DNA of 64,000 nt from QHXN01 sp032162705 (GTDB lineage Bacteria; Acidobacteriota; Blastocatellia; Pyrinomonadales; Pyrinomonadaceae). The stretch spans positions 12,724 through 76,723 of the forward strand of contig JAVRON010000031.1 in the NCBI GenBank assembly GCA_032162705.1, in the 5' to 3' direction. Shown one piece after another: positions 18,805-27,888 of the stretch. The notes under the pieces are model-generated. The model did not search any database. It had not been told where the DNA came from and worked only from the letters and a program-made list of their open reading frames with translations. The stretch's first letter is position 1. Each line of letters opens with the position of its first letter. Both the position numbers and the translations under genes were made by a program.

Positions 18805-19766
18805 TTGATCTTCCTCAGATAGAAGTAAAGCCCAACCCCGATGAGAAGCATCACGAGCAGCGCGTAGACGTAGCCGAAGCGCCACTCAAGCTCCGGCATG
18901 TACTTGAAGTTCATCCCGTAGATGCCTGCAACGAGCGTCACCGACATCAGGACGGTCGCGACCGACGTGAGCCGCTTCATAATCATGTTCATCCGATTGC
19001 CCTGGATGGAGAGATACGCGTCCATCGTCGAGCCGAGCATGTCGCGCAAGGTGTCGATGGTATCGGCCACGCGGATGATGTGGTCGAACACATCTTGAAA
19101 GTAGACGTGCGTCTCGCGCGGGAAGATGGGCTGCTCGCGTCGAAGCATCGTGTTGAAGACATCGCGCAGGGGTGTGACCGTGCGGCGCAGGAAGAGGAGT
19201 TGTTTCTTGATGCGAAAGATTTCCTGAATGGCCTCGGGCTGAAAGTCGCCGAAGATTTTGTCTTCGAGGTCGTCCATCTTGTCCGAGAGCACGTCTAAGA
19301 GCGGCATGTAGTCGTCCACGATGGCGTCGGTCAAAAGGTACGACAGAAGCCCCGCGCCCTGCTCCGAGCGGTCAGTCCACTCGCCCCACAGGCGGCGCGC
19401 GGTCTCGATGGCGCGGATGGGGCGGCTGTGGACGGTGACGAGGTAGTTCGCGCCGAGGAAGATGTTCAGCTCGCGCAGCTCAAGGTCGTCCGATGGGCCC
19501 ACCAGCTCGGCTTCGTAGAGCACCATGAAGTAGTAGCCGGGATACTCTTCGACCTTCGGGCGCTGGTGCGCGTTGCGGCAGTCTTCGATTGACAAAGGGT
19601 GAAAGCCGAACTCTTTCGCCAGCTCTTCAAAGTCCTTGCTCGTCGGGTCGGAGACATCCGCCCAGACGACGTTGCGTTCGGCCTCGCGGTGTTGGCTCAA
19701 CTCCTCAGCCGGGATGTCGCTCGTGAACTTCTTCGTCTCGCTGTCGAGACAGGTGGTCGTAATCAC
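18795..19766 (-). CDS. corA: CorA-family magnesium/divalent cation transporter
   Basis: A 323-residue CorA-type channel for Mg2+ (or Co2+/Zn2+). The large cytoplasmic N-terminal domain includes HPLSIEDCRNAHQRPKVEEY and FMVLYEAE; the long stalk helix carries RDMLGSTMDAYLSIQGNRMN; two C-terminal helices surround the hallmark YGMNF filter near residue 284, and the end is basic (LRKIKWL). The full-length protein and intact GMN motif indicate an active transporter. Confidence 0.92.
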   Translation of the reverse strand: MITTTCLDSETKKFTSDIPAEELSQHREAERNVVWADVSDPTSKDFEELAKEFGFHPLSIEDCRNAHQRPKVEEYPGYYFMVLYEAELVGPSDDLELRELNIFLGANYLVTVHSRPIRAIETARRLWGEWTDRSEQGAGLLSYLLTDAIVDDYMPLLDVLSDKMDDLEDKIFGDFQPEAIQEIFRIKKQLLFLRRTVTPLRDVFNTMLRREQPIFPRETHVYFQDVFDHIIRVADTIDTLRDMLGSTMDAYLSIQGNRMNMIMKRLTSVATVLMSVTLVAGIYGMNFKYMPELEWRFGYVYALLVMLLIGVGLYFYLRKIKWL

Positions 19767-19910
19767 TTTGAGTCCGTTTCCCCCTCTCGCTCGGGCATTC
19801 TTCGAGTATACTCGGCCACCGTCGTTTAGGGGCAGAGAAAATCGCGACCACTGCCCGCCTTTTCAGTCACCAACCCCTTCCAAAGAAATCAACACCGCTG
19901 GAGAACATTT

Positions 19911-20399
19911 ATGAGACCAAGCAAATCGACTTCATGGTTTACGAGCTTCGCCAAATGGACGGCGCACGCCGCGGGCCGTCCCGCAGCCTTCGCCATCGCG
20001 GCGGCCATCATCGTCGTCTGGGGAACCACCGGCCCGCTCTTCAAATACTCCGACACGTGGCAACTGGTCATCAACACCGGCACCACCATCGTCACCTTCC
20101 TCATGGTCTTCCTCATCCAGAACACGCAGAACCGCGACACGGAGGCGCTCCAGGTCAAACTCGACGAGTTGATACGCGTGACCGAAGGCGCGCACACAGT
20201 GCTTCTGGATTTAGAGGAGTTGGACGAAAAACAGCTTGACCGGATTCGCGCAAGCTACGAGAAGCTGGCGAAGAAGGCGCGAGAGGACTTAAAGCTCGGC
20301 AAGGATGACACGGGCGTGCCCAATCTGGGTGACGAGGACGAAGACGAGGCGCTTCTGGGAGGTGAGAAGAAAAAGGCAAAGGGCAAAAGGCAGAAGTGA
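19911..20399 (+). CDS. Low-affinity iron permease family membrane protein
   Basis: A 162-residue protein of the Iron_permease (PF04120) type: WTAHAAGRPAAFAIAAAIIVVWGTTGPLF, then a second helix (LVINTGTTIVTFLMVFLIQNTQNRDTEALQVKLDELIR), the family signature. Many bacterial members have no proven iron transport role. The C-terminal KKKAKGKRQK is written by the left arm of a GGCAAAGG-word palindrome, a tail probably acquired with the repeat. Confidence 0.82.
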   Translation: MRPSKSTSWFTSFAKWTAHAAGRPAAFAIAAAIIVVWGTTGPLFKYSDTWQLVINTGTTIVTFLMVFLIQNTQNRDTEALQVKLDELIRVTEGAHTVLLDLEELDEKQLDRIRASYEKLAKKAREDLKLGKDDTGVPNLGDEDEDEALLGGEKKKAKGKRQK

Positions 20400-20457
20400 A
20401 GACGGCGGGACAGCGCGGCTCTTATCTTCCAACTTTGCCTTTTGCTCTTTGCCTTTA
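20371..20457. repeat. Palindrome with GGCAAAGG-word arms
   Basis: AAAAGGCAAAGGGCAAAAGG on the left pairs with TTGCCTTTTGCTCTTTGCCT on the right across a 40-bp loop. It lies between convergent genes and overlaps the 3' end of the permease gene, so it may act as a bidirectional terminator. Confidence 0.8.
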
Positions 20458-20474
20458 GCGAAGCTGTTCGCTTT

Positions 20475-22256
20475 TTACCGCTTGCTTTCTTTGAGATACA
20501 TCTTCGCGGCCATCTTGGCGAGCTTCCACACGCGGCCCCAATCGACGCGCCCCTCGTCGCGCCCCGTCAGCTTGTCGAGCAGGAGCCGGCGGAACTGCTT
20601 GCCTTCTCTGCGGAGCATGAACTCTTTCGCGTAGGGGCGCGCCGTGTCGAAGAAGCTGAAGCCGGGGTCTGTCACCAGCCCGATGCCTTCGAGCGTCATC
20701 AGCGCGCGGATGATATAGGTGAAGTTCGACGGCAGGCGGAACGGGTACTCGTACATCACCTCTGCCAGATCATAGGTCAACTCTTTGAAGTTCACCTCGC
20801 CGAGCTTCAGATTCAGGTAGTGGCGGAACAATCCCTCGACGACGGGACGGACACGCCCCGCATCGACGCCCGGCTTGAGGAAGTTGAGGTTTATCAAGTC
20901 CTGCGCCAGCCCCTCCGTGTCGCGCCCGACGACGTGGAAGAACGAGTCGATCATCTGCGACTGAAGGCGCGGCGTGATGCGCCCCGTCATGCCGAAGTCG
21001 AAGAAGACGAGATGACCCGAGTCCATCACGAGCAGGTTGCCGGGGTGCGGGTCTGCGTGGAAGAAGCCGTCCTCCAAAAGCTGTTTGAGATAGGCGCGCA
21101 CCAGCAAACGATTGACCTTGACGGGCGAGATGCGCCGCGCCTTCAAGCCTTCGATGTCCGTGACCTTCGTGCCGCGTATGAACTCCATCGTGATGACGCG
21201 CGTGGTGGTGTGCGTCCAATGTATGCGCGGCACACGCACCGCCCGCCACTCGCGGAAGTTCTCGCGGAAGCGGTCGGCGTTCTTGCCTTCGCGCACGTAG
21301 TCCATCTCCTCCGAGATGGTCTCGCGAAACTCACGGAGCATCCCCTCCCAATCGGCGTTCTCTGAGAGCGAAGGGATGCGCGCAAGCCTGCGCGTGATGC
21401 GGCTGAGCACAGCGATGTCGAAGCCGACCGTCTCGCGCAAGAAAGGGCGCTGGACTTTGACGGCGACCTCCTCGCCCGTGTGCAGACGCGCGCGATAGAC
21501 CTGACCGAGCGAGGCCGAAGCGACCGGCTCCGCGTCGATCTCTGCATAAGCTTCGGACACCCCGCGCCCCAACTCCAACTCGATGCGCGCGAAGGCTTCC
21601 GCGCCGGGGAACGCCGGAACCTGGTCTTGCAGCAGCGCCAGCTCCTTGATGTATGCGAGCGGCAGAAGGTCTGCGCGCGTGCCGAGCGCCTGCCCGATCT
21701 TGATAAAGGTGGGGCCCAGCGCAATCAAATTCTCTTTGAGCCACACGCCCTGTCCTGCAAGCTGCCGTTCGCGCACGCCCGACCCCTCCGCGCCGCGGTT
21801 GACGAGGAAGCGTACGAGTCGAATCACACGGTCGAGAGCGCGGCGCAAGAAGAGGTCGCGCGTCCAAGCCTTGAAGTACGCGGCGCGTCCGAGCGTGCGC
21901 GCCTCTTCGAGCTTGCGCCCGGCGACGCGTCGATTGAAGGCCGCGCGGATGTCGTAGTCGTTCAGGAACAGATAGAGCGCCATCGTGCCGAGCACGCGCA
22001 CGATCTGCGCCGTCCGAAACCAACCGCGCCAGCCCCTCGCCTCAACCTCGAACTCCGAGGCCGTCTCTGTCCCCTTCGGATTCTCCTGCCGCGCGTCAGC
22101 CGTCGCCGCAGGCAAAGCGCGCACGCCCGCCGCCGAGACGCCCTTCTCCGTGCCGGGCTTCAACAGCGCGAGGTGCGTTCTCTTCAAAACATCTTTGCTG
22201 CGGCCCACGCCCGGCGTTGGCGACTGTGTCAACTCTTCCTGTTCGATGGCTGCCAT
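20475..22256 (-). CDS. UbiB/ABC1-family atypical kinase
   Basis: A 593-residue protein-kinase-like (ADCK/UbiB) family member. Key motifs are present: KxGQ-type (KIGQALGTRADLLP), the Ala-rich nucleotide loop (ASASLGQVYRA), the catalytic lysine (VAVKVQRP near 268), HADPHPGN near 398 and the metal-binding DFG (FFDFGMTG near 418). The N-terminal 80 residues are divergent. Family members support quinone biosynthesis or lipid homeostasis as ATPases; there is no ubiquinone/menaquinone gene nearby to narrow this. No C-terminal membrane helix pair is obvious. Confidence 0.9.
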   Translation of the reverse strand: MAAIEQEELTQSPTPGVGRSKDVLKRTHLALLKPGTEKGVSAAGVRALPAATADARQENPKGTETASEFEVEARGWRGWFRTAQIVRVLGTMALYLFLNDYDIRAAFNRRVAGRKLEEARTLGRAAYFKAWTRDLFLRRALDRVIRLVRFLVNRGAEGSGVRERQLAGQGVWLKENLIALGPTFIKIGQALGTRADLLPLAYIKELALLQDQVPAFPGAEAFARIELELGRGVSEAYAEIDAEPVASASLGQVYRARLHTGEEVAVKVQRPFLRETVGFDIAVLSRITRRLARIPSLSENADWEGMLREFRETISEEMDYVREGKNADRFRENFREWRAVRVPRIHWTHTTTRVITMEFIRGTKVTDIEGLKARRISPVKVNRLLVRAYLKQLLEDGFFHADPHPGNLLVMDSGHLVFFDFGMTGRITPRLQSQMIDSFFHVVGRDTEGLAQDLINLNFLKPGVDAGRVRPVVEGLFRHYLNLKLGEVNFKELTYDLAEVMYEYPFRLPSNFTYIIRALMTLEGIGLVTDPGFSFFDTARPYAKEFMLRREGKQFRRLLLDKLTGRDEGRVDWGRVWKLAKMAAKMYLKESKR

Positions 22257-22301
22257 ATCAATTGAATCGTAATTAAAACTTGTGGCGATCCTGTTTCCTG
22301 C

Positions 22302-22380
22302 GGTTCAAAGTTCGAGGTTCAAAGGTCAAAGTTAAAAGCCTTTCCCCTCAACTTTGACCTTTGAACCTCGAACTTTCAAA
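22302..22380. repeat. Palindrome with GTTCAAAGTTCGAG-word arms
   Basis: Left arm GGTTCAAAGTTCGAGGTTCA and right arm CTTTGACCTTTGAACCTCGA are complementary over more than 30 bp with a very short loop. It separates ribF from the UbiB gene. A related word occurs at 25058-25104. Confidence 0.85.
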
Positions 22381-22388
22381 CTCGAATT

Positions 22389-23342
22389 TTAGATGACCGA
22401 GAGCGAGCGTCGAACGCCCGCGCGGTCGAAATATTTTTGCGCGCGTGTGGCGTCGGCGTCTATCTGCCGCTTCAACTCTTCGATTGACGCGAACCGCCGC
22501 TCGTCGCGCAGCCGGTGCAGGAAGCGCACGCGCAAAACGTCGCCGTACAAATCCCCGCCCCAGTCCATTACGAAGGTCTCGATGGAAGGTTCGGCCTCTT
22601 TCTCGAAGGTCGGGCGCACGCCGATGTTCGTCACGCTTCGACGCCACGCGCCGTCGATGAGCGTCGCGGTCACGTAGACTCCGCCGCGCGGGATGACTCG
22701 GTTATGCGGCTGTAGATTCGCCGTCGGAAATCCTATCTGCCGCCCGCGCTCCGCGCCGCGCACGACACGCCCCTCGACGCCGTAAGACCTTCCCAACATT
22801 CGCCGCGCGAGATTGACGCGGCCCGCGGCGAGCAGCCCGCGAATCCTGCTCGAACTGATGCGCTGCCCGCGCAGGCGCACCTCCGGCACTTCATCTGCGA
22901 AGAATCCAAGCTCGCGGCTCACACGTCGCAGCAGGTCGATGTTCCCCTCGCGCCCCTTGCCGAATGCAAAGCCGCATCCGAGGTAGACCTCGCGCGTGTG
23001 CAGACGCTCATGCACCACGTCTTTCAAAAACTCTTCGGCACTCACTTCGGCGAACTCACGTGTGAAGCGGACGACAATTGTCTGCTCGACGCCGAGAGCG
23101 CCGAACGCCTCGATCTTCTGATCGAAGGTTTGCAGAAGGGGCGGCGCAGACTCCGGGTGCAGGACTGCGCGCGGGTGCGGGTCGAAGGTGATGACCGTGG
23201 GGACAGAGCCTGTCGCGCGCGCACGCTCGACCACGCGGCTGATGATAAGCTGGTGGCCCAGATGCATTCCGTCGAACACGCCCAGCGTCAGCACCGCAGG
23301 CCGCTCAATCTCAGCATTCTCGTATCCGTGGAACAGTCTCAT
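22389..23342 (-). CDS. ribF: Bifunctional riboflavin kinase/FAD synthetase
   Basis: A 317-residue enzyme that phosphorylates riboflavin to FMN and adenylates FMN to FAD. The N-terminal FAD-synthetase half has LGVFDGMHLGHQ (nucleotidyltransferase HxGH-like motif), FDPHPR and the ISSSRIRGLL motif; the C-terminal kinase half has GEVVRG-type GRVVRGAERGRQIGFPTANL and the GVY region with ETF...DLYG (SIETFVMDWGGDLYG). Length and both halves are normal. The next gene upstream on the same strand is the PhnP-like hydrolase. Confidence 0.95.
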   Translation of the reverse strand: MRLFHGYENAEIERPAVLTLGVFDGMHLGHQLIISRVVERARATGSVPTVITFDPHPRAVLHPESAPPLLQTFDQKIEAFGALGVEQTIVVRFTREFAEVSAEEFLKDVVHERLHTREVYLGCGFAFGKGREGNIDLLRRVSRELGFFADEVPEVRLRGQRISSSRIRGLLAAGRVNLARRMLGRSYGVEGRVVRGAERGRQIGFPTANLQPHNRVIPRGGVYVTATLIDGAWRRSVTNIGVRPTFEKEAEPSIETFVMDWGGDLYGDVLRVRFLHRLRDERRFASIEELKRQIDADATRAQKYFDRAGVRRSLSVI

Positions 23343-23434
23343 AAGTGATAAGTGATGAGTGATGAGTGATAAGTGACAAGAAAAGATAACCGCTGCTGTT
23401 CTTTCTTATCACTTATCACTCATCACTTATCACT
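23343..23434. repeat. Palindrome with AAGTGATGAGTG-word arms
   Basis: AAGTGATAAGTGATGAGTGA on the left pairs with TCACTCATCACTTATCACT on the right. The right arm overlaps the 3' end of the PhnP-like gene and encodes its final residues VISDE and stop. Confidence 0.88.
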
Positions 23435-24186
23435 AACCCATCGTATGCCCATTCGACACCCGCGGGCAGAAGCGCCGAGTCGCGTGCGTGCTTGATGTTG
23501 TGCGCGATGTGTGTGAAGTAGGCGCGGCGCGGGCGCAACTCTTCGACATAGGCTAAGGCCGGCTCCAGCCAGAGGTGCGTCGGGTGCGGCGGCACGACAC
23601 GCAGGCAGTCGAGCACGAGCACGTCGAGGTCGCGCAGCAGGTCGAGCGAGCGCGGCGGAATCTCGCTCAGGTCGGTCGCGTATGCAAAGTCGTTGAAGCG
23701 ATAGGCGGTGACGGGCAGACGCCCGTGGATGACTTCGATTGGTGTGACACGCAGGTCGGCACTCAGACAGAACTGCGCGCCGTGCTCGATTGTGTGTGCG
23801 ACGACCTGCGGCAGTCCGCCGCCGAAGTGCGAAGGCTCGAAGATGTATTTGAAGATGCGCCGGATGTCCGTCCACGCGCGCTCGTTGGCGTAGACGCCCA
23901 GCGCGCCGTGGCGGAAGTTTAATGGGCGTATGTCGTCGAGGCCGAAGATGTGGTCGGCGTGGCAGTGTGTGATGAGCACGGCGTCGAGTCGTTTGAGACG
24001 TTGGCGGAGCGCCTGCTGCCGGAAGTCGGACGAGGTATCGACGAGCACGGCCTGTCCGTCGTGCTCGACGAGCACAGAGACGCGCAGGCGCTTGTCGCGC
24101 GGGTCGTCCGACGTGCACGTCTCGCACTCGCAGCCGATGGAAGGCACGCCCGTCGAAGTGCCCGTGCCTAATAAAGTGAACTTCAT
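23416..24186 (-). CDS. PhnP-like metallo-beta-lactamase-fold phosphodiesterase
   Basis: A 256-residue MBL-fold hydrolase. The metal motif H74-C-H76-A-D78-H79 is intact, and the N-terminal C19-x-C21-x2-C24 cluster is the extra zinc site of PhnP-like enzymes, which cleave cyclic phosphodiesters. LGTGTSTGVPSIGCECETC is the typical family start. There is no phosphonate operon around it, so the physiological substrate is open. The last residues are encoded by an intergenic palindrome. Confidence 0.85.
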   Translation of the reverse strand: MKFTLLGTGTSTGVPSIGCECETCTSDDPRDKRLRVSVLVEHDGQAVLVDTSSDFRQQALRQRLKRLDAVLITHCHADHIFGLDDIRPLNFRHGALGVYANERAWTDIRRIFKYIFEPSHFGGGLPQVVAHTIEHGAQFCLSADLRVTPIEVIHGRLPVTAYRFNDFAYATDLSEIPPRSLDLLRDLDVLVLDCLRVVPPHPTHLWLEPALAYVEELRPRRAYFTHIAHNIKHARDSALLPAGVEWAYDGLVISDE

Positions 24187-24191
24187 AGGAA

Positions 24192-24279
24192 GTTATCAGT
24201 TTTGAGTTTTCAGTTTTCAGACGATCCTGTCGGCCAAGCTTCCTTAGCTGAAAACTGAAAACCGATAACTGAAAACTAT
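24192..24279. repeat. Palindrome with AACTGAAAA-word arms
   Basis: AGTTTTCAGTTTTCAG words on the left pair with CTGAAAACTGAAAACCGATA on the right. The stop codon TAG of the DUF1844 gene is at its edge. Confidence 0.82.
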
Positions 24280-24857
24280 CTTCCCCCAGTGATGTCGCCG
24301 CCCGTGAAGCCGCGGCCCCCCTGCGGAGGGCGCGGCGCGGTGGTGAGCGAGACGTACTGCATGCGCAACTGCGAGAGAATCATTTCGAGGAACTGCTGCT
24401 CCTCGCCCGAGAGGTTGCCGCGCGTCTTGCGGTGCAGCGTACCGAGCATGTCTATGCACTGCTTGGCGAGTTGCAGGTTGACGCCCCCGCCGCCGGGATG
24501 GTTCACCATGCCGAGCGCGTCCGCCGCGAAAGAGGCGAGGAACTCGACGAGCAACAGGAAGTCCTGCGCTTCTGCCGGGTCGGCTGCGGCGTCTAAGTCC
24601 GCCGGTGCTTCCCTCTCAGGCTGGGCCCCGCGCGGCGCGTCGGCTTCCGTGGAAGCGGCGGCGGCGCGCGCCGACGAAGGCTCGCCCGCGTTGGGTTCAG
24701 ACGTGCGAGCCGCAGCCGGAGTAGCAGGCACGGGTGCTGTGGGTTCCGGCGACGAGGGTGGCGACGGCTCCTCTTCGCGCACGATGTCGCGCGGCGTGCC
24801 GTCGGGATTGAACAGCCTTCTGTCCGTGACTTTGAAATGTGGCTTCTCTTCACTCAT
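24276..24857 (-). CDS. DUF1844 family protein
   Basis: A 193-residue protein. The N-terminus FKVTDRRLFNPDGTPR and the C-terminal helical part (about 98-175: FLLLVEFLASFAADALGMVNHPGG, NLQLAKQCIDMLGTLHRKTRGNLSGEEQQFLEMILSQLRMQYV) match DUF1844, common in Acidobacteriota and Deltaproteobacteria. The middle is an Ala/Pro/Glu-rich disordered linker. Function unknown; no catalytic residues are apparent. Confidence 0.82.
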   Translation of the reverse strand: MSEEKPHFKVTDRRLFNPDGTPRDIVREEEPSPPSSPEPTAPVPATPAAARTSEPNAGEPSSARAAAASTEADAPRGAQPEREAPADLDAAADPAEAQDFLLLVEFLASFAADALGMVNHPGGGGVNLQLAKQCIDMLGTLHRKTRGNLSGEEQQFLEMILSQLRMQYVSLTTAPRPPQGGRGFTGGDITGGR

Positions 24858-25057
24858 CTTCTGTACCCGGCGTGCGCCCGTCCCGACTCGTTCGTATCGG
24901 GCGCGAAAGACTTACAAGTTGTTCCGATTTCTGATAGACGGATGGTAGCACCTGCGCCCGCGGCGTCGCAAGAAAGCGACCCTTTCTCCTTTCGGTGAAC
25001 TCTCCAGGGGCGACCGCGCCGCTCTGACGCGACTCGGAGATTTCTGTCATAATCCGG

Positions 25058-25104
25058 GTTCAAAGTTCAAAGCTCAAGGTTTCTTCAAGGCTCAAGGTTT
25101 CAGA
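25058..25104. repeat. Short tandem GTTCAAAG/CTCAAGG words
   Basis: Tandem direct words (GTTCAAAGTTCAAAGCTCAAGG) without a complementary right arm, immediately upstream of mazG and overlapping its leader. It looks like a half-element of the palindromes elsewhere. Confidence 0.6.
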
Positions 25105-25107
25105 GAC

Positions 25108-25977
25108 ATGCCTGCAAACTTTACAGACCTGGTGGCGCTGATGTCGCGCCTGCGCTCGCCCGAGGGCTGCCCGTGGGATCGCGTGCAGACCTATGCGACG
25201 CTCGCGCCGATGCTTCTCGAAGAGGCTTACGAGGCGTTCGAGGCCGTCGAGGAGGCACGCGAGGGCCGTCCCGAAAACCTGCGCGAAGAGTTAGGCGACC
25301 TGCTCTTCCAGATAGTCTTCTACGCGCAGGTGGCGAGCGAGCGCGGCGAGTTTACGATTGAAGACGTGACGGATGCCATCCACTCGAAGATGGTGCGACG
25401 CCACCCGCACGTCTTCGGCGACGTGGTGGTGCGCGACAACGAAGAGCTTCTGCGCAACTGGGAGACTTTGAAGGCCGAGGAGAAGCGCGCCGCTGGCAAG
25501 AACAGAGAGGACGGCGAGGCGTCGCTGCTCGAAGGCGTCTCGGCAAAAGCGCCCGCGCTGATGGAGGCGCACCAGTTGACGACCAAGGCCGCGCGCGTCG
25601 GCTTCGACTGGCAGTCGGTCGAAGACATCTTCGACAAGCTCCACGAAGAGATCGGCGAGCTGCGCGCCGCCATACGCGAGCGCGCCGAGGCGAGCGCTGA
25701 AGCTGAAGCCGCCGTGGAATCGCAAGCCGACGCTGACATGGAGGCCGCCGCGCAGCACGTCCGCGAAGAGGTCGGCGACCTGCTCTTCGCCGTCACCAAC
25801 ATCGCGCGCCATCTCGAAGTCGAACCCGAGTCTGCGCTCAAGCTCACCAACCGCAAGTTCCGCCGCCGCTTCCAGTACATCGAACGCGGCTTGCGCGAAC
25901 GCGGACGCGCGTTGGGCGAAGCGACGATTGAAGAGATGGAGGAGCTTTGGCAGGAGGCGAAGGGCATAGGTAGTTAG
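25108..25977 (+). CDS. mazG: Nucleoside triphosphate pyrophosphohydrolase MazG
   Basis: A 289-residue all-alpha NTP pyrophosphatase with two MazG domains, hydrolysing (d)NTPs to NMPs for pool sanitation. The first domain has CPWDRVQTYATLAPMLLEEAYEAFEAVE and LREELGDLLFQIVFYAQVA, i.e. the metal-binding EExxE plus ELGD pattern; the second has HEEIGELRAAI and VREEVGDLLFAVTNIARHL. KMVRRHPHVFGD is typical. A 25-residue insertion (Glu/Ala-rich) separates the helices of the second domain. Confidence 0.93.
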   Translation: MPANFTDLVALMSRLRSPEGCPWDRVQTYATLAPMLLEEAYEAFEAVEEAREGRPENLREELGDLLFQIVFYAQVASERGEFTIEDVTDAIHSKMVRRHPHVFGDVVVRDNEELLRNWETLKAEEKRAAGKNREDGEASLLEGVSAKAPALMEAHQLTTKAARVGFDWQSVEDIFDKLHEEIGELRAAIRERAEASAEAEAAVESQADADMEAAAQHVREEVGDLLFAVTNIARHLEVEPESALKLTNRKFRRRFQYIERGLRERGRALGEATIEEMEELWQEAKGIGS

Positions 25978-25984
25978 AGCGGAA

Positions 25985-26019
25985 CTAAAACAAAAACCGC
26001 CGGATCACCCAAGCCGGCG
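25985..26019 (-). terminator. Intrinsic terminator of the caspase-like gene
   Basis: On the minus strand CGCCGG and its complement form a hairpin followed by GGTTTTTGTTTTAG, a classical U-tract. It lies 60 nt after the caspase-like gene's stop. Confidence 0.75.
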
Positions 26020-26078
26020 AGATTCGAGGACGGAGGAGCGGAGGTAATAAGCATTGAGGCAGTACGAACTGTCGTGCA

Positions 26079-27632
26079 TTACTTTTTCTTTTCAATCGAG
26101 GTAGCGACAAAAACCACCTGAATAAAATCTTGTCCTGCCGAAATTCGCTGTCGTCCAACTACTGTTGACCCAGTAAGTAGAATGAGATCGCCCTTCTTTA
26201 ATTCAAAAATCAGATCGGCCTGTGTCTTATCAATAAAAACATGCGGAGGTATTGTGCCAAACGGCACATCCTCGCCACCGGTCTGATCGGGTGAAGAGAC
26301 TCTAAAGGCAACCTTTCCCTCGATGGCCTTTTTGGGAATTGCGCCAAAGATATAATTTTCCATTTGACCAGACGCGACGAATCGCGCTAGCACTTTAATG
26401 ACCTTTCCAGAATAGTCATCAGCAAAGGCAGTATTCATCACTTTTGTGAGAGGAATTGTGTCCGATGACTCTGAGGAGCTTGTAGTCGATGTACTTGTGT
26501 TAACTGGCGTTTTAGTCCCCGTTGCCTCCAACCGCCGTATGTTGTTCCGCGCTAACGGCGCAAATCGTCCCGTCGGGTAAGCTTTAAGGTATGCCTTGAA
26601 GTCTTCCACATCCGTGCTGTTCTTGATGCTCTCCCAGAAACTCAACTCGATGGCCGCTGCGTCCACGCGCGCGGGCGACGCGGGCTTTGCGGGCGTCGGG
26701 TTCGCGCCCGCGGTGTTCTTCGGCGTCTTCAGTGTATTCGGCAGCGCGAAGACGAAGTCGCCTTTGTCGAGGTTGGGGTTGCGGATTTTGCCGTACTGCG
26801 GGTGCTGCGCGTTGCGGGAATAGTTGACGACCTTGTCTTGCAGGAACTCTCCGAGTTCCGTGCCCGTGACGTAGCCGTCGTGGTTCGAGTCGGCCTCGCC
26901 TTCGATGGCTTCGATGAATTGTTCGCGGAAGATGCTGTGGTCGGGCACTGTCTCGTCGGCGCTGCCGGAGGTGATGAACTGGCGGACGGGGCGCGCGGTC
27001 TTGTAGCTGATGTTGTCGGGCACGGCGCGCGAGAGGGCGAAGAGCGCGCCGGAGAAGCAACTGTCGAAGAGGAAGAGCGCGTGCTTCGACTGGATGCGGC
27101 GGGCGTAGAGTTCCATCTGCTGCATGTCCATCGCCTTCGACATGAAGCCTGCGGGGTCGCGCGTCGGGTTCGGCGCGTCCACGGGCACGATGTAGCCCAT
27201 CTCTTCGCCGTAGGATTGCTTGATCGTGTGGCCGTGCCCGGCGAAGTAGAAGAGCAGACGGTTCTCGACGTTGAGTCCGTAAGTATCAATGAACGTCTTG
27301 AAGGCTTTGTCGAGCTGTGCGGAGTCGGGATTTTCGACGACCGTGACCAGAAAGCCCTGTCGTTCGAGCGCGCGCGCGACCGCCTCGATGTCCTTCTTGA
27401 CGCCCGGAAGCTTCGGCCATCCGCTCGCGTAGTCGCTGACGCCGATGACGAGCGCGTAGCTCCTGTCGTAAAGCTTTATCTCCTTGCCGTCCTCCGTTCT
27501 GATGTTGACGATGTTGAGGCCGCGACTGTCCGTCTGCTGCGCGGATACGGAAGAGGCGTTCGGGAGTGCGAGGGCACAGGCCGACACGGCGAGGATAAAC
27601 GATGCCCTAAGGAGTTTCGACTTTGCTTTCAT
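26079..27632 (-). CDS. Secreted caspase-like (peptidase C14) protein with EF-hand and C-terminal extension
   Basis: A 517-residue exported protein. Signal peptide about 1-31; caspase-fold domain about 52-300 with the catalytic dyad His133/135 (FAGHGH) and Cys192 (DSCFSG); an EF-hand-like loop at 248-259 (DSNHDGYVTGTE) inserted in the domain, suggesting Ca2+ dependence. A TPR-like motif follows (SFWESIKNSTDVEDFKAYLKAYPTGRFAPLARNNIRRLE, about 335-375), then a Ser/Thr linker and a C-terminal beta-rich domain (about 395-517) that may be an OB-fold. DNA for this last part is visibly less GC-rich than the rest. The substrate is unknown; location in the periplasm argues against a cytosolic suicide role. 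Confidence 0.85.
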   Translation of the reverse strand: MKAKSKLLRASFILAVSACALALPNASSVSAQQTDSRGLNIVNIRTEDGKEIKLYDRSYALVIGVSDYASGWPKLPGVKKDIEAVARALERQGFLVTVVENPDSAQLDKAFKTFIDTYGLNVENRLLFYFAGHGHTIKQSYGEEMGYIVPVDAPNPTRDPAGFMSKAMDMQQMELYARRIQSKHALFLFDSCFSGALFALSRAVPDNISYKTARPVRQFITSGSADETVPDHSIFREQFIEAIEGEADSNHDGYVTGTELGEFLQDKVVNYSRNAQHPQYGKIRNPNLDKGDFVFALPNTLKTPKNTAGANPTPAKPASPARVDAAAIELSFWESIKNSTDVEDFKAYLKAYPTGRFAPLARNNIRRLEATGTKTPVNTSTSTTSSSESSDTIPLTKVMNTAFADDYSGKVIKVLARFVASGQMENYIFGAIPKKAIEGKVAFRVSSPDQTGGEDVPFGTIPPHVFIDKTQADLIFELKKGDLILLTGSTVVGRQRISAGQDFIQVVFVATSIEKKK

Positions 27633-27759
27633 AATCCGCGTGCGGCGAAAGACGGGCTGCTGAGAACGCTAAGGAGATGAAGGCAGCGGGCCAAGGGCTG
27701 CGGCGTGAAAGGTAAATCCGAGCCTTCCGAAAAGTCAATGATAAAGGCTCGGGCGTGGC

Positions 27760-27868
27760 GGGTGACAAGTAAAATTCAAGCTGCTATCTTTTCATCTGCG
27801 GCTCCGCGCAAGCGTCGCCGCCTTTAGAAGTTCTACAACTCGTCACTTGTCACCTGTCACTCGTCACT
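27760..27868. repeat. Loose palindrome with GTGACAAGT-word arms
   Basis: GGGTGACAAGT on the left and a run of CGTCACTTGTCACCTGTCAC words on the right. It lies in the divergent gap between the caspase-like and the zinc-ribbon genes. No gene is supported between 27633 and 27888. Confidence 0.6.
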
Positions 27869-27888
27869 GCTTTCGAGGAGGCTCGCGC

